64,000 bases of DNA from Ophioderma brevispina (Eukaryota > Echinodermata > Ophiuroidea > Amphilepidida > Ophiodermatidae). This document shows, piece by piece, positions 45,326 through 56,494 of this stretch. The stretch spans positions 51,868 through 115,867 of the forward strand of contig JAMKCH010001622.1 of NCBI GenBank assembly GCA_023653785.1, in the 5' to 3' direction. The translations under genes were made by a program, and so were the position numbers. How positions within the stretch are numbered: position 1 is the stretch's first letter; each line of letters begins with the position of its first letter. Below the pieces are notes generated by a model. It ran no database searches. It worked only from the letters and a program-made list of their open reading frames with translations, and was not told the DNA's origin.

Positions 45326-47281
45326 GACATAAGATAGTCAGGTGCAGTTTCAGAGAGACACTTAAAAACAAATACAAGAGTCTTGAAGGTTATCCTCTCC
45401 CTAATCAGCAGCCAGTTTGTAGTTGTCGTAGCAAGGAGGATGCCTGGTCAAAATTTTATTGGGTGTCTGATTATTGACGATTTTATGACGGAAATAATAT
45501 GAAGGAATGTGGGCCCACAATGGAACCCTTGGGGTAATCCATAGTCCAGAATGTGAACGTCCGGAGAGATTACCGTAATGCAAAATACGAAGTAGTTTGC
45601 CTGACAGATATGATGTTACATCTTGAATTTACATCTTGGTCAAGTCACATCTTCTTACCAAATAGTCACTTGTGAATTTTGTTTCATGAACCAGGGAGGT
45701 TACTTTTCTGACCTTGGGAACTTCCCGTAACAACCCTTACGGAATCACTTCCAACAAATTGAAATACATTGGGGTGTTTTTTGTCGGAAAAAGGGCAAGG
45801 TATAATATATTTCCTTCTAATCTTTACTTCTCTCAGACATGATGCTGACTTTACTACCAGCATTTTATCAAACTTTAACAACATGCAGTACATCGCTCAC
45901 AGGGACCATTCTATGTGTACATCCCTGCAGAGGAAAAAAATGACTTGCAACTTGACGATCACTGCCAAAAAGGGAGCGGGTAGGGGTATTTGTTTTGTTA
46001 GATCCAATGACAACACATGGATAGCGGGTATGAGTCGCCGATTGAAACAACGGGAAGTTGCTTTCGCTCTTAGCAATATGGCGGGAAACAATGAATAAAC
46101 CTGCTTGTTTGCACATATTCCACACAGAGTTCTATTGTTTATACAAAATTTCATTTAACTTGGACAATTAGGTGAGCCACATTGTGCAGGCAAAATGCAA
46201 CTCTGTGGTTTCAATCTGCGGTATTATTCAACGTTTGCGCCAGCCCGCTATCATGTGGGTGTAGAGGTCCAGTGGTTAGATCTAGGAGCAATTCCCGTAA
46301 CACGGGGGACCGCTTCGTGGCAAAAGTGGCATATTGTGTCAATCCCGCTTAGTCCATCTAGTTTTTGAACTGTGGCAAAACTAATGCTAGCATTCTGATA
46401 GGGAGGTCAACACCTTGATTTTCAGTGGCAAGAAATTGCGACGAACTGCCACACACTCTTGCTGTTCTTACTATTGTGACTGAAGTAAAAATCCACATGA
46501 TTCAATTTACCAACGAAAAAAGTGCACAAAAAATCTTGAAATAACACGGGAAATATGGTGAAAAAAATTTCCAACAAACAATCTTGGAATACTTATACCT
46601 TTCATAAAAAATAATCGAACCAAACAAAAAATTATTCCGCTCAGTATTAATAGTGACGAACATTGTAAGCATAATTCCATAGAGAAACTTTTAACAAAGA
46701 ATCTGGCTCTAAAATGCCATGTTTGGGTTTCCCTGGCCTATCACTAAATTCCCTAGAAGAGTGAATTGTTATATATAGCGCAAAAATCTCATCAAGGCGC
46801 AGAAAGAGACAAAAACACAACTAGAGCCAGTTTGTGCTCGAAGAGCACGATGTAAGACGTGGGATACAATTAAAAATTACCATTGCTGATAATTTATCAA
46901 ATCCGCGTAAACCCAGTATGCACTGACCATAGGCAATCGTACACTTATGTGTGCACAACTGTCGTAATCAGCGCACTTTATTGTCAGGTACGAAGATTTC
47001 CCGTGTATTGGCTATTGGCCAAAATGACCACTAGACGACCACTGATCAAATATCTGTGTAACCCCATATCCGGGCACCATAGCACTGACAATGAGGGGAC
47101 ATATGCATTAGGGTCATGTTAAGGGTCACTTATTTGCAGGAGAATTTGAATTTCATAGATTTTTTTGGGCCGGCCCGAAAATGACCACTAGCTGCCCACT
47201 GATCAAAAATCTGTGTAGACCCCCCATATAGCGCACTGTTCATAGGCGATGCTGGAATGACAAAAACACGCCAGCTCCCTG
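45326..47281. other. Non-coding stretch with one imperfect duplication
   Basis: No supported gene. AAAATGACCACTAGACGACCAC near 47,018 recurs as AAAATGACCACTAGCTGCCCAC near 47,176 with similar following sequence, a diverged direct repeat with a period of about 157 bp. GGGAACTTCCCGTAAC near 45,716 resembles the end of the 40.2 kb element. Confidence 0.45.
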
Positions 47282-47471
47282 CAGTGGCGGGATTTAGGAG
47301 TAGCAGTGTCAGCAGCTTGGCCTGACAGCCCCCCCCCCTAAAATATTGCTCTCATGGCCCCCGGACACACCTTAGTCGCACTTAAAGTGAGATATTGAAT
47401 GGCTTCTTGACGCTATAAGGGACCCCACCTTAAAGCTGCTGACAGGCCCTTATCCTTAGAATCCGCCACTG
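47282..47471. mobile_element. 190-bp hAT-like MITE
   Basis: Ends CAGTGGCGGGATTTAGG and AGAATCCGCCACTG are inverse copies, related to the CAGGGGCGGAT ends at 20.8 and 30.5 kb. Flanks GCTCCCTG and GCTCCTGT are close to an 8-bp duplication with one base change or indel. The interior has a C run and no ORF. Confidence 0.75.
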
Positions 47472-47531
47472 GCTCCTGTAGAAGGGATGTTCTTAGATTT
47501 GGCCAAAAATGACTTATTACTGGACTACGAG

Positions 47532-47884
47532 CATAGGCTAAATCCCGGGGGGGATTGGGGGATATATCCCCCAATATTTTGATGCGGGGGTGATGGTCAA
47601 GTACGATTCATCCCCCCCAATGTTGATGCCTCCATTCAGTGTTTTTGACCAAACTACCTAATATTTACCAGAATAGTTTAAAATGGTAAATTTATACGCG
47701 CTTGGCGGCATTTGTTCAATTACAACTATATTTACTGATTTTAGCTTGTTAAATGGCAACTATAAATTTTTTTGCGCGCTCGCCCGCGCACATGTGCTAG
47801 TATGATCTTTTCAGCAAACCCATTTTCATTAATAATTTTTCACCCCCATTCCCCCCCCAATGTCAAAAAGAAATTTACGCCACG
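47532..47884. mobile_element. 353-bp TIR element, exact 9-bp TSD
   Basis: It runs from CATAGGCTAAATCCCGGGG to GAAATTTACGCCACG. The ends are imperfect inverse copies, and G/C runs near each end also mirror each other. It is flanked by GACTACGAG at 47,523-47,531 and 47,885-47,893. No ORF. Confidence 0.75.
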
Positions 47885-47893
47885 GACTACGAG

Positions 47894-50216
47894 GTGACCA
47901 CTAGAACGCACAAACTGTACACCACATGTGCAGCTTGGGCAGAGGTCCCCCTTTAAATGAGGCTTTGTGACCCGATTTTCGGTTACATCACAATTGGCCC
48001 AAGCGTTTGGCACAGTAGCATTTGAAGCCAATCTGAAGTGCGTGGGAAACAATGAAAATCGACAAATACAAGACCAATGCACACGGGGTAGGTGGGGTAA
48101 CTTACGGAAGAGTTATGCTGCGTTGGACACATATGCGTTTGTAAACATTCGTTGGATCGACCACATACGTACCAGTTATGACGACCGTTTTCCCGTTCAT
48201 TGAGTTTTGATGTGTGTGTCGGCAATTCTTCGGTAAAGACCCTCCAGGTTTCTGGTATTCATTCTTAATAAACATAAAGACCAACACTAAAATACAAGGC
48301 CGAAATTTCATCCAAAACGCCATTGTGATACTTGGGATTTTTTGGTTGATTTGTTAGGTGAAAATTATTAAAACGGTATCTTCCGCATTGCCATATCATA
48401 CTCAAACGTTATCATAACCCTGTGAATATACAAGTCTGCCTAACGCGTTACGGGGGTGGAACGCTCACTGAACCCCCGGTGCGTACTGTATAAGGTATGA
48501 CTGGTGGTATGTCCCGAAAGTGGGGTTACTGCTTAAGATTTAGAAGCTCATTGAACTGGTTATAGTTAAATGAATATATTATGTAATTTAGCCATTCAGA
48601 AATGCTCTATGAGGCAGAGATAGTGCTCAGTGTGGTTAAATAGGGGACATTACTTCTAATCTTAAAACTTTTGCTTTGTTTAACCTCCTACCATATTTAT
48701 ATGTTATTAATGAAAATCTGAAACTGAAACCACCTTAAAATTACGTTTTCCGCACGATAATACTCATTCTAAAGTACTCTATACTCTAACGCAGTGCATT
48801 GATCCTCATGTATATAAAGGAAGTTATACAAGGGGAAACACATAATTTATCTACTGCTTTCGATTACAAATCATGTTGAAGACTACATCCAGCATTTTGT
48901 TAATTAATGGAGGCTACATGATTTATTTTTAAAAATGTTAATAAATTACTATTATCTCGACAAATATTTCAGCACTTGCATTGTTAAAATAAAACTAAAA
49001 AAACGTCGTTAAACTGGCAGCTGGGACTCACAACGTGCAAAACGTAAAATAGCTGGGGGCCGTAAAACCCAAAACCATTGCAGGGAATGTAAAACCCCAG
49101 CTTCAATATTATTGTTGGTTTTGTCTCGTTTAACCAATGTTTAGAATTAAACAAAAAATAATTAAACTCTTCTCACATAATTTTAACGTGTAGCTATGAC
49201 ATCATACAAACGCTGTATTTACGTTACGTAAAAGATTTTGAGAAGAAAACAATAAAAAGGAAAAGGTGAAAAAGAGATTTGATACAGTCTACATTTTGTT
49301 TCATATGGTAATACTTTTTCTGTCACTAATTACTTAATTATATGAGTAAATTTTATACATGTGCCTTACAGAGATTAGAAACAGGGACTTAAGATTACAA
49401 GTCTTATGTATACCTTATCCACTATACTTCAGATGGTAAAATTCAATATATACGTAGTTTTTTTTCAAATTAGGAAATTAATGAAAAATAATGAAACTAA
49501 ACAAATATAACACAAGAAGCAGGAATCGAGTTCTACAAGAATTTGTAAAACTATTTATTAAAAATAAAAAGGAAAAGGAAGATTTTGTATTTTTAATGAC
49601 ACTACGACGTTATTTAACGCATTTTAGAAGGTAAGAAGATTTTCATAGTTCATATTCTTACATTAACAACCGGTAAGTTACAACAAAAGCATTTAAATAA
49701 TGACAAAAAATATGATAACGGTCAGCGTATAACTATTACTCTTATTGTCAGTTTCAAAATGCGTGGTATTATTACCTAACTACTGTTTATTTACAGTTTT
49801 TCTGCTTCAAATTGTAAGTTTATGTATAGATATCAGTAATAAGGCGTGATGATTGTTGAATAACCGGGGTTGACCGTAATTTAAAGGGTAAAGTCTGGCA
49901 AATAATTACGAACATTTTTAACAGTGTGAGTTTTACACCTGTCGTAAGTTTATGCACATGTACCTGTCGTTTATGCACATGTGAGGTGCCCCCGGGGGCT
50001 CACTTTAAAACAATCCTAGTAATATTTTTAACTCTTATTATCAATAGTTGATTATCAATAGGTCAATAAGAAATAATAACATTAGACCTTGTACCAGGTA
50101 TAAGGACCAAATTTAGGACGTGGTCAATCGTGATATGTGTGTGTAATAGTTGTATTAGCTTTTAAGCCTTAATATGCGATTCGTATTGTTAACTTACCTT
50201 CATATCGCTTCGAAAG
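47894..50216. other. AT-rich non-coding stretch
   Basis: No supported gene. Small overlapping frames at 47,967-48,323 have no domain. A short repeated TTTATGCACATGT occurs at 49,950 and 49,970. Confidence 0.45.
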
Positions 50217-50560
50217 AATAATAATAATAATAATAACCGGTTTTATATAGCGCTTAATCCCCGCAAACAGGGTCAAAGCGCGGTTGACAATTATTATTAC
50301 GCCGCCTGCAAGAAATCGTCACAATCATTTCGGTGGCTGCTCAAAGACATGCCTTACAAGCACACAAGCCTATCAGCAGTTAGATTGTAATATTCCCCAT
50401 AGCAGCTCCCTAGATTTCGCTCGGGTAGACGAGGCAATTTAGATTAAGTATCTTGCCCAGGGACACAAACACGTTGCCCACAGTGGGGCTCGAACTCACG
50501 ATTTTTAACGGTCTAATGATCACGAGTCCTGTGCTTTTCCACAAGACCACACGTGCTCTC
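50217..50560 (-). mobile_element. tRNA-derived SINE, apparently full length
   Basis: On the minus strand the 5' end has an A box in TGTGGTCTTGTGGAAAAGC and a B box GAGTTCGAGCCCC. A body of about 200 bp follows, then a tail-proximal AAGCGCTATATAAAACCGG and a TTA repeat (plus strand AAT units from 50,217). A GCGCTATATAAA-type end shared with CR1/L2 LINE tails suggests that LINE machinery mobilised it. Family not named. Confidence 0.8.
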
Positions 50561-50561
50561 C

Positions 50562-50830
50562 AATGCATTTATATTGCACTCTACAGAGAATACAGCGCCT
50601 TACAACAGATACTTAAAAATACAAAATTAATATATATACAACATGACATGCAGCATAAGGAGGCTAACAAATCCAAAGTTAACAAAATGTTTAACATCAG
50701 GAAATAAGTTTGATTTCAGGAACCGTTTAAAGTCACCGGTGGAAGGTACCTCTCTATTGTTAACAGGAAGCTTGTTCCACAGCCTAGGACCAATTATAGT
50801 ACGTCAGCCCGGACCAGTTTTGGGGACCAT
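50562..50830 (-). pseudogene. 5'-truncated LINE tail (minus strand)
   Basis: The minus strand encodes TIIGPRLWNKLPVNNREVPS followed by DFKRFLKSNLF, a CR1/L2-type ORF2 C-terminus. A 3' UTR then ends in GTAGAGTGCAATATAAATG. That tail matches the 52-bp insertion at 22,024-22,075, so both come from one LINE family. Confidence 0.75.
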
Positions 50831-50940
50831 GGGGTAGAAAGGTTTCATTGCTATCACATGTTGGGTACATATGTGGGGTTCATCGCATGGGTGGATGTAG
50901 AAATCAGAAGTGGTGCCCATTGTTTTTATTGGCCAAAAAA

Positions 50941-51270
50941 GGTCAAAATTGACCCAAATAAGGTAAAAATCATACAATGGTGATGTATTTATTCCAACTG
51001 CAATTAAATGTAATAGTATTTCATTTTCTCCACTCTATAGCAAGAATAATTTGAATGTTGGAATCTGGGGCAAAATTGACCACAGAAAGGCCCAAATGGT
51101 CAAAATTGACCCAAATAAGGTAAAAATCATACAATGGTGATGTATTTATTCCAACTGCAATTAAATGTAATAGTATTTCATTTTCTCCACTCTATAGCAA
51201 GAATAATTTGAATGTTGGAATCTGTGGTCAAAATTGATCCCAGAAAGGACAAAAGAGTCAAAATTGACCA
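50941..51270. repeat. 157-bp tandem duplication
   Basis: GGTCAAAATTGACCCAAATA starts at 50,941 and again at 51,098. About 130 bp of each unit is identical or nearly so. A third, diverged start follows near 51,228. Scattered GTCAAAATTGACC and CAGAAAGGGC words continue to about 52,070, suggesting an older array of the same unit. Confidence 0.85.
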
Positions 51271-51789
51271 AAAATATGAGTCAGTAAAAGTTAAAAATGG
51301 CAAGATAATCATTCTACTTATATACATTTAGAAACTTCTAAAATGAAACCTCATTTGTATTAATATTGGTAGTAGATTAAATTACATTAAATGTTGACAT
51401 TTTGGGTCAAAATACACCCGAAAAAAGAGCAATATTGATCTGCACATTACAAAATTGGTAATCATGAAGATTATAATATCAAAATTTTCAATTGCAATGA
51501 GATGTTTTTTCTTCAATATTTAAGATGCAAGTTATAGCAAAATTAAGTATAGAAATTTTATGGCAAAATTACAAGAAGGGCCTATAAACGGCCAAAATTT
51601 ACCCTAATGAGGTAAAATCACAAATATGTGGTTATAAAATATAATAATACTTCATTTGCAATAATCGGTGGATGTAGGTTCAAGCAAAATGTCAAGCTTT
51701 GGGGTGGCCCAATTTAATAGTTTCATCTTGATTGAGTTACCTTGACTCATTCTGTTTAGTATCGTACCCGTATTATTTTAACCTGTTTG
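51271..51789. other. Degenerate remains of the same repeat
   Basis: AT-rich; short TGACC/GGTCAAA words recur but units cannot be aligned reliably. No gene. Confidence 0.35.
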
Positions 51790-51975
51790 ATATGAGGGCT
51801 AAAATATGATTCTGTAAGCCCTAGAATACTGTCTAAAATTAATATGTTATGCACTTTATCACTCACAATATCTAAGTTAAATATCTAAATTTCACAGGGT
51901 AAATGAGACAAATAGTACCTTTCTACAGACACCAATATTCTGATACTTAAAATCTGTGGGTCCTGGGGATCTTTA
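51790..51975. repeat. Dispersed repeat shared with 41.7 kb
   Basis: GAGGGCTAAAATATGATTCTGTA, TAAATTTCACAGGGTAAATGA and CTGTGGGTCCTGGGGAT follow the same order as GAGAGCTAAAACGTGATTTTGTA, AAATTTCACAGGTATATGAA and CTCGGGTCCCTGGAACGAG at 41,680-41,880. Confidence 0.55.
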
Positions 51976-53340
51976 ATAAATTAGATTCCAAAATTGACCC
52001 CAGAAAGGGCAAAAAAGAGGTCAAAATAGACCCAGAAAGAGTGAGATTAAAAGCTACAAAATTGATCAATTACACTGAGCAACGGGAATAGACGCATGTT
52101 TGCACTTATGTCAGCAGGCAACCGCATAGATTTGCATTGACGAAACGATTGCCATATTGGTCCATCATCGACTACCGTTTTTCACCATTATCTATTAAAA
52201 TGGAGTTGTCAAAGCCACCAAGGCCCATCCAAGTGAATGTTGAGTCTATTCTTTTCTTATTTTCTTTCTGAATATTTTTCAGAGGCCAACTTTTTTTCAA
52301 GTAATGGACACGTATATATACCGCTTTTGTCCATTCATAGTTCAGAAATACTTTGTAATGTTGACCTGTGTCAAGGTTATACCTTATATTTGTACCTGAG
52401 TATTCACATTGGTTTTCTTTTCAAAATTTGGTTAATCACTTCCAAAATACATTACATTAATTTTGGCTTCCACTAATTAACTGATATTCCAACATCTGTA
52501 TCCCTCACATTTGCTGTTATTGACCTAATTATGCTTACTCATAATGTTATGTACAGACCGTCACTGAGAGTTGCAAAACATTTGGAGAGTTGTCTAACTG
52601 ATCAATTTACACCATCCTCAGACTGCATTCCCAATACTTTACTGTTACTGGAGGCAATTATGCCAAAGAAGAGTTTATAAAATTTAGTTATTTCATGGGA
52701 TTAAAGGAAAAAAGATGATCGGATAAGGACTTTGGTTACGCATATCAGTGAAGTAACTGATTTCTGCATAGATAAATATTAGATGTTATACCTTTCAATA
52801 TTGTGGGGTATGTCAAGTCTAAAATGAATAAAATGTCCTTTCAATTTCCTAACCTGAATATTATTGACCAGTCAATTTACATCACACTACATTGACACCA
52901 GCAGGTAACAGCGCTGTTGATATTCATTAACCCGCCAGGTATGGCAGAGGACAAAGCACTGCAGATTCCTTTTTATCTGGAATAGAGCAGGAGCAGAATA
53001 GGGTCCTTGTTTAGGTAGTTCGTTCATGCCTAGCTTTGTTCAAGGCTGTCTGCTAAGAACCGACAAACTTGCTATTTTTTTTATTGACATTTATTCTCAA
53101 TTATTTTGAACATTGTGTTTGCAGGTTGGAAATCAGTGCTTTAGCATTGAAGGGGCTACCCTATCTAGAGAAAGATTAAATAAAAAACAATAAATTGGTA
53201 TACTCCTTGTTGGTCTGTTGTGCACACTGGATCTAGGAGCCTGCTAGTCTGGGTATAAAACCACAAATACATATTGTGGTCAAGTGCAGTGGCTATGCTA
53301 CTCAGGGCGACAGCCTTGTTCTAATTGCTTTGTGGTTTTA
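51976..53340. other. AT-rich non-coding stretch
   Basis: No supported gene; the 79-codon frame at 52,237-52,476 has no domain. Confidence 0.45.
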
Positions 53341-53485
53341 ATCTTCCCTGTATAAAACTCATATCAATTTGTTTTGCAAATGCAGAAAAAAGCTTACAGA
53401 TAGAACAAGGCAATCTTCCCTGTATAAAACTCATATAATTTTTTTTTTGCAAATGCAGAAAAAAGCTTACAGATAGAACAAGGCA
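53341..53485. repeat. 72-bp tandem duplication
   Basis: ATCTTCCCTGTATAAAACTC starts at 53,341 and 53,413. Both units end in TACAGATAGAACAAGGCA. They differ only around a T run (ATCAATTTGTTTTGC against ATAATTTTTTTTTTGC), indicating a recent duplication. Confidence 0.9.
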
Positions 53486-53747
53486 CTCTGCCTGAGTGGA
53501 ATTTATTGAACTTGCTATTGGAAGCCTGCAAGCATGGAACATAGGCCAGGTGGAATTAGAGCCATCAAATTAGGTGCTTGATAAAATGATTTTTTTGCCA
53601 TGGTATTGCTATTTCTTTAGGTTTAGGGAGGGGGAATATGCTCCACTCCTCGCATGATTTCTGCCTAAAAAGATCTGTGACAGACATTATTTGTATCAGA
53701 CGTGTGAACCAGTGAATGAAGTTGGTAGAGCGCCTTGAACAAGGCTA

Positions 53748-54640
53748 GTTCATGCCCGACTACATGTAAGGTCTGACACCTTTGGTAGTTAGTATGGACC
53801 CTCTACATCAATGCCAGGTAGTTAGTGGTCTTATATTATGATTTCACTTTTTCAATAGGGGCCAATTAAAGGTTATACAGGGGTCAAACTTTTAAATTAC
53901 TCCAATCATGTTGAAATATCTTTCATATTGTCCGTCTAGTCATAAGGATTCCAAAAATGTATAGTTTGTACCACCTACGACTATTGGTTTTGGAGTTATA
54001 GCGTAAAAATGACCAAAACGGTAAAAAGGCCAAACTCAATTTGTACAGGGGTCAACACTGTAAGATACTCTGATTATATTTTAAATGCTTGCAAATTATT
54101 GCCTGAGGAATGAGGACTCCCAAAAAGTATAGTTTTGATTATGTTAAATGTGTACTTCCCGAGATAAGGGTCAAAGAAGGTCAATGCCAATTGGATTATG
54201 TTGCCCCATGACCTATTTTGTCACATAACAAGATGCATTGCAGATTCTACAACTATTCCTTATTTTGACACATTAAGCTAGATGAACAATTTGTTTCATT
54301 TTTTACCAAAATTGGAGCAACTTCTGATTTTGACTCCTGTACAAATGGAAATTGACATTTTTTGCACTTTTAGCCTTTTTACCCAATAACTTAAAAACCA
54401 ATGGTCATAGATGGTACAAACTATACATTTTTGGAATCCTTTGGAATGACTTGACGGACAATATGGCATACATTTCGACATGATTGGCGTAATTTTAAAA
54501 GTTTGGCCCTGTGTAAACTAAAATTGGTCCCTATTGAAAAGTGACACCACAATTTGACACCACTAACTACCTTGCATTGATATAGAGGGTCCATACTAAC
54601 TACCAAAGGTGTCAAAGCTGAGATGTAGTGGGACATGAAC
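53748..54640. mobile_element. ~890-bp foldback element
   Basis: GACACCTTTGGTAGTTAGTA near 53,773 faces TACTAACTACCAAAGGTGTC ending near 54,613. Inner pairs include ATTCCAAAAATGTATAGTTT / AAACTATACATTTTTGGAAT. The arms are about 300 bp, diverged by substitutions and small indels. No ORF above background. A partial relative lies at 60,060-60,320. Confidence 0.75.
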
Positions 54641-55479
54641 GATGATGTTTGACCCAAGTCCTTGCTCCCGCTCTAGAAGTACAGAGCCATTGTTATACTG
54701 CCCATGCAGTTGAAAAGACTTCAGATGTATTCACTACCCGATTTAGATGGAGCTATTTTTCATGATTAATCACCAAATACAATTTACGGGTCTTGCTTCT
54801 GCACAAAGATGTTAGGTAACAGCTTGACAAACAACATTTCTTTCATGACTTTTCTTCGTCTTTGTTTCATTTGCCACAAAATGATGAAATATACGGTCAA
54901 AGTTAATTCAACTCACAGTAGAAGCTAGAGGTTTATCTATTCGTGAACGAGGAGAGCTCAATCTAAATCGGGGCGGTGATAGCACCAGTAATCTTTTCAA
55001 CTGCATGGGCAACAACAATGGTCTAAAACGAATCTGAAGTGCTTTCTCCTTTGCATACCGGGCGGATTTACTGAATATAAGTAGCGCCATTATTTGTCAG
55101 GGTCAACGCAGTATGATGTACATGCACTGGTTGACATATGTATTTGTGGTGGATATATGTAATCAAAATTCCTCTGGTACCGTGTTCTAGTAGTAAGATT
55201 TCGTATGGCATTTGGTATACCGCAACAAAAAATTGTGAAAATCATCGGTTTTTCTATTCGACGAGACTAGACCTGAATTGCTTGCGTAAGTTGCGTTTGA
55301 ATTGAATGCAACATTAGAACAAAATATATAGGAATGTCCTGGTGTATTTTTGTAGTTATTATACCGTGGTGGAGCTAGAGTAGGCTTAAAGCCATCTGTC
55401 ACGACTAAAATAATGTATGATAAAAGCTCGCTTGCTTTGCAGGGGGGTGGCACTCACATTTTTGAGGTGATGTGTATGT

Positions 55480-55481
<2 letters not shown>

Positions 55482-55543
<62 letters not shown>
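55482..55543. repeat. 62-base T run
   Basis: Uninterrupted T homopolymer. It could be the poly-A end of a minus-strand retroposed sequence, but no matching retrosequence with a target duplication is evident at its edges. Confidence 0.95.
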
Positions 55544-55545
<2 letters not shown>

Positions 55546-56370
55546 ATCATCGTCACCCAAAGGTGGTTATTTTTTTACCACTGTCCTACAAACTGAACAA
55601 GTTCAGCGGCTAAATACCCTTACCGTGACTTGTAAATGAGCAGACGGATCGTTTTTAGTTAATAGTCAGGCTTACAGCCACTGCGCGCGGCTGCGTGGGT
55701 TATGCGTCTAATTAGACTGACTTTTGTGCATGTTTCAGATTTCTGTCAAGAGACTCCCTTCATCAGGATCTCCTGAGGGTCTGTAGTTTAATGAAGAAAG
55801 GACAGTTCAGACTGTGTGGCCTTGTACTTATGTTTTTTGGGGAAATCCATATTTTATTTTACATTAAATGCATATTTATTTTCTACAGTACAAAACACGT
55901 GTTTTAATTCCCTTTGAAATTTACATAGTCCTTGGATAGCCAGAATTGCAGTAACGTATCTCAGCACAAGAGCCCATTTGGAAGGTCCAATAAAGTAGCC
56001 AACCCTGTCATCATAATGGGGTTTTTAAAAGTTATTTTTGAATGAAATGTGTTGTAAAGAGGTCATTCTAGATCATGACATTCTTAACTAATTTAATACT
56101 ATTCTTAACTGTTTAACACCGGTCAGTTTACACATTGAACATAGCTCCAAGTATTTAATTGCTCTCGTATGGAATGGCATGTCACTAGAACGGACACCCC
56201 CCAGAATACCCTTTATGTTAATCAGGTATCTCTAGAATGCTACTCTGTTGGTACACCCAGATGCCGCCGGGTGCTTCAATCATCTAAATATACTGTGTAT
56301 TGCTGAGATCAGTACTTCGTACTCCACTGGTTGAACCACAGAAGTTGGTATAATGGTTGCCTCTAACAAC
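55544..56370. other. Non-coding stretch
   Basis: No supported gene or element. Confidence 0.4.
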
Positions 56371-56494
56371 CTATTAATTTCAAATTTCAAAACACACCCA
56401 TCCGGTTGTCCTTGACGGACGCAATCGATTGGGTATATTCGAACAAATTGTGTGGTCACTCTTGCAAACGTTATTGTTTGCGGTAGCATCGGTC
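56371..56494 (-). CDS. Candidate discoidin (F5/8 type C) exon
   Basis: The minus strand has a good acceptor (pyrimidine-rich tract then ACACAG) at 56,495 and an AG|GTTGTT donor at 56,370. The 124-nt exon between them encodes PMLPQTITFARVTTQFVRIY and then PIDCVRQGQPDGCVLKFEI. The pattern of a hydrophobic strand, T-x-F-V-R-I-Y-P and a final L-x-F-E-I resembles the C-terminal strands of F5/8 type C (discoidin) domains, extracellular adhesion or lectin-like modules. Neighbouring exons were not found, so the protein cannot be named. It could be a chance frame. Confidence 0.4.

Noticed and set aside
45769..46098. 109-codon plus-strand gene
   Set aside because: Overlaps two similar-length minus frames, with no recognisable motif in any.
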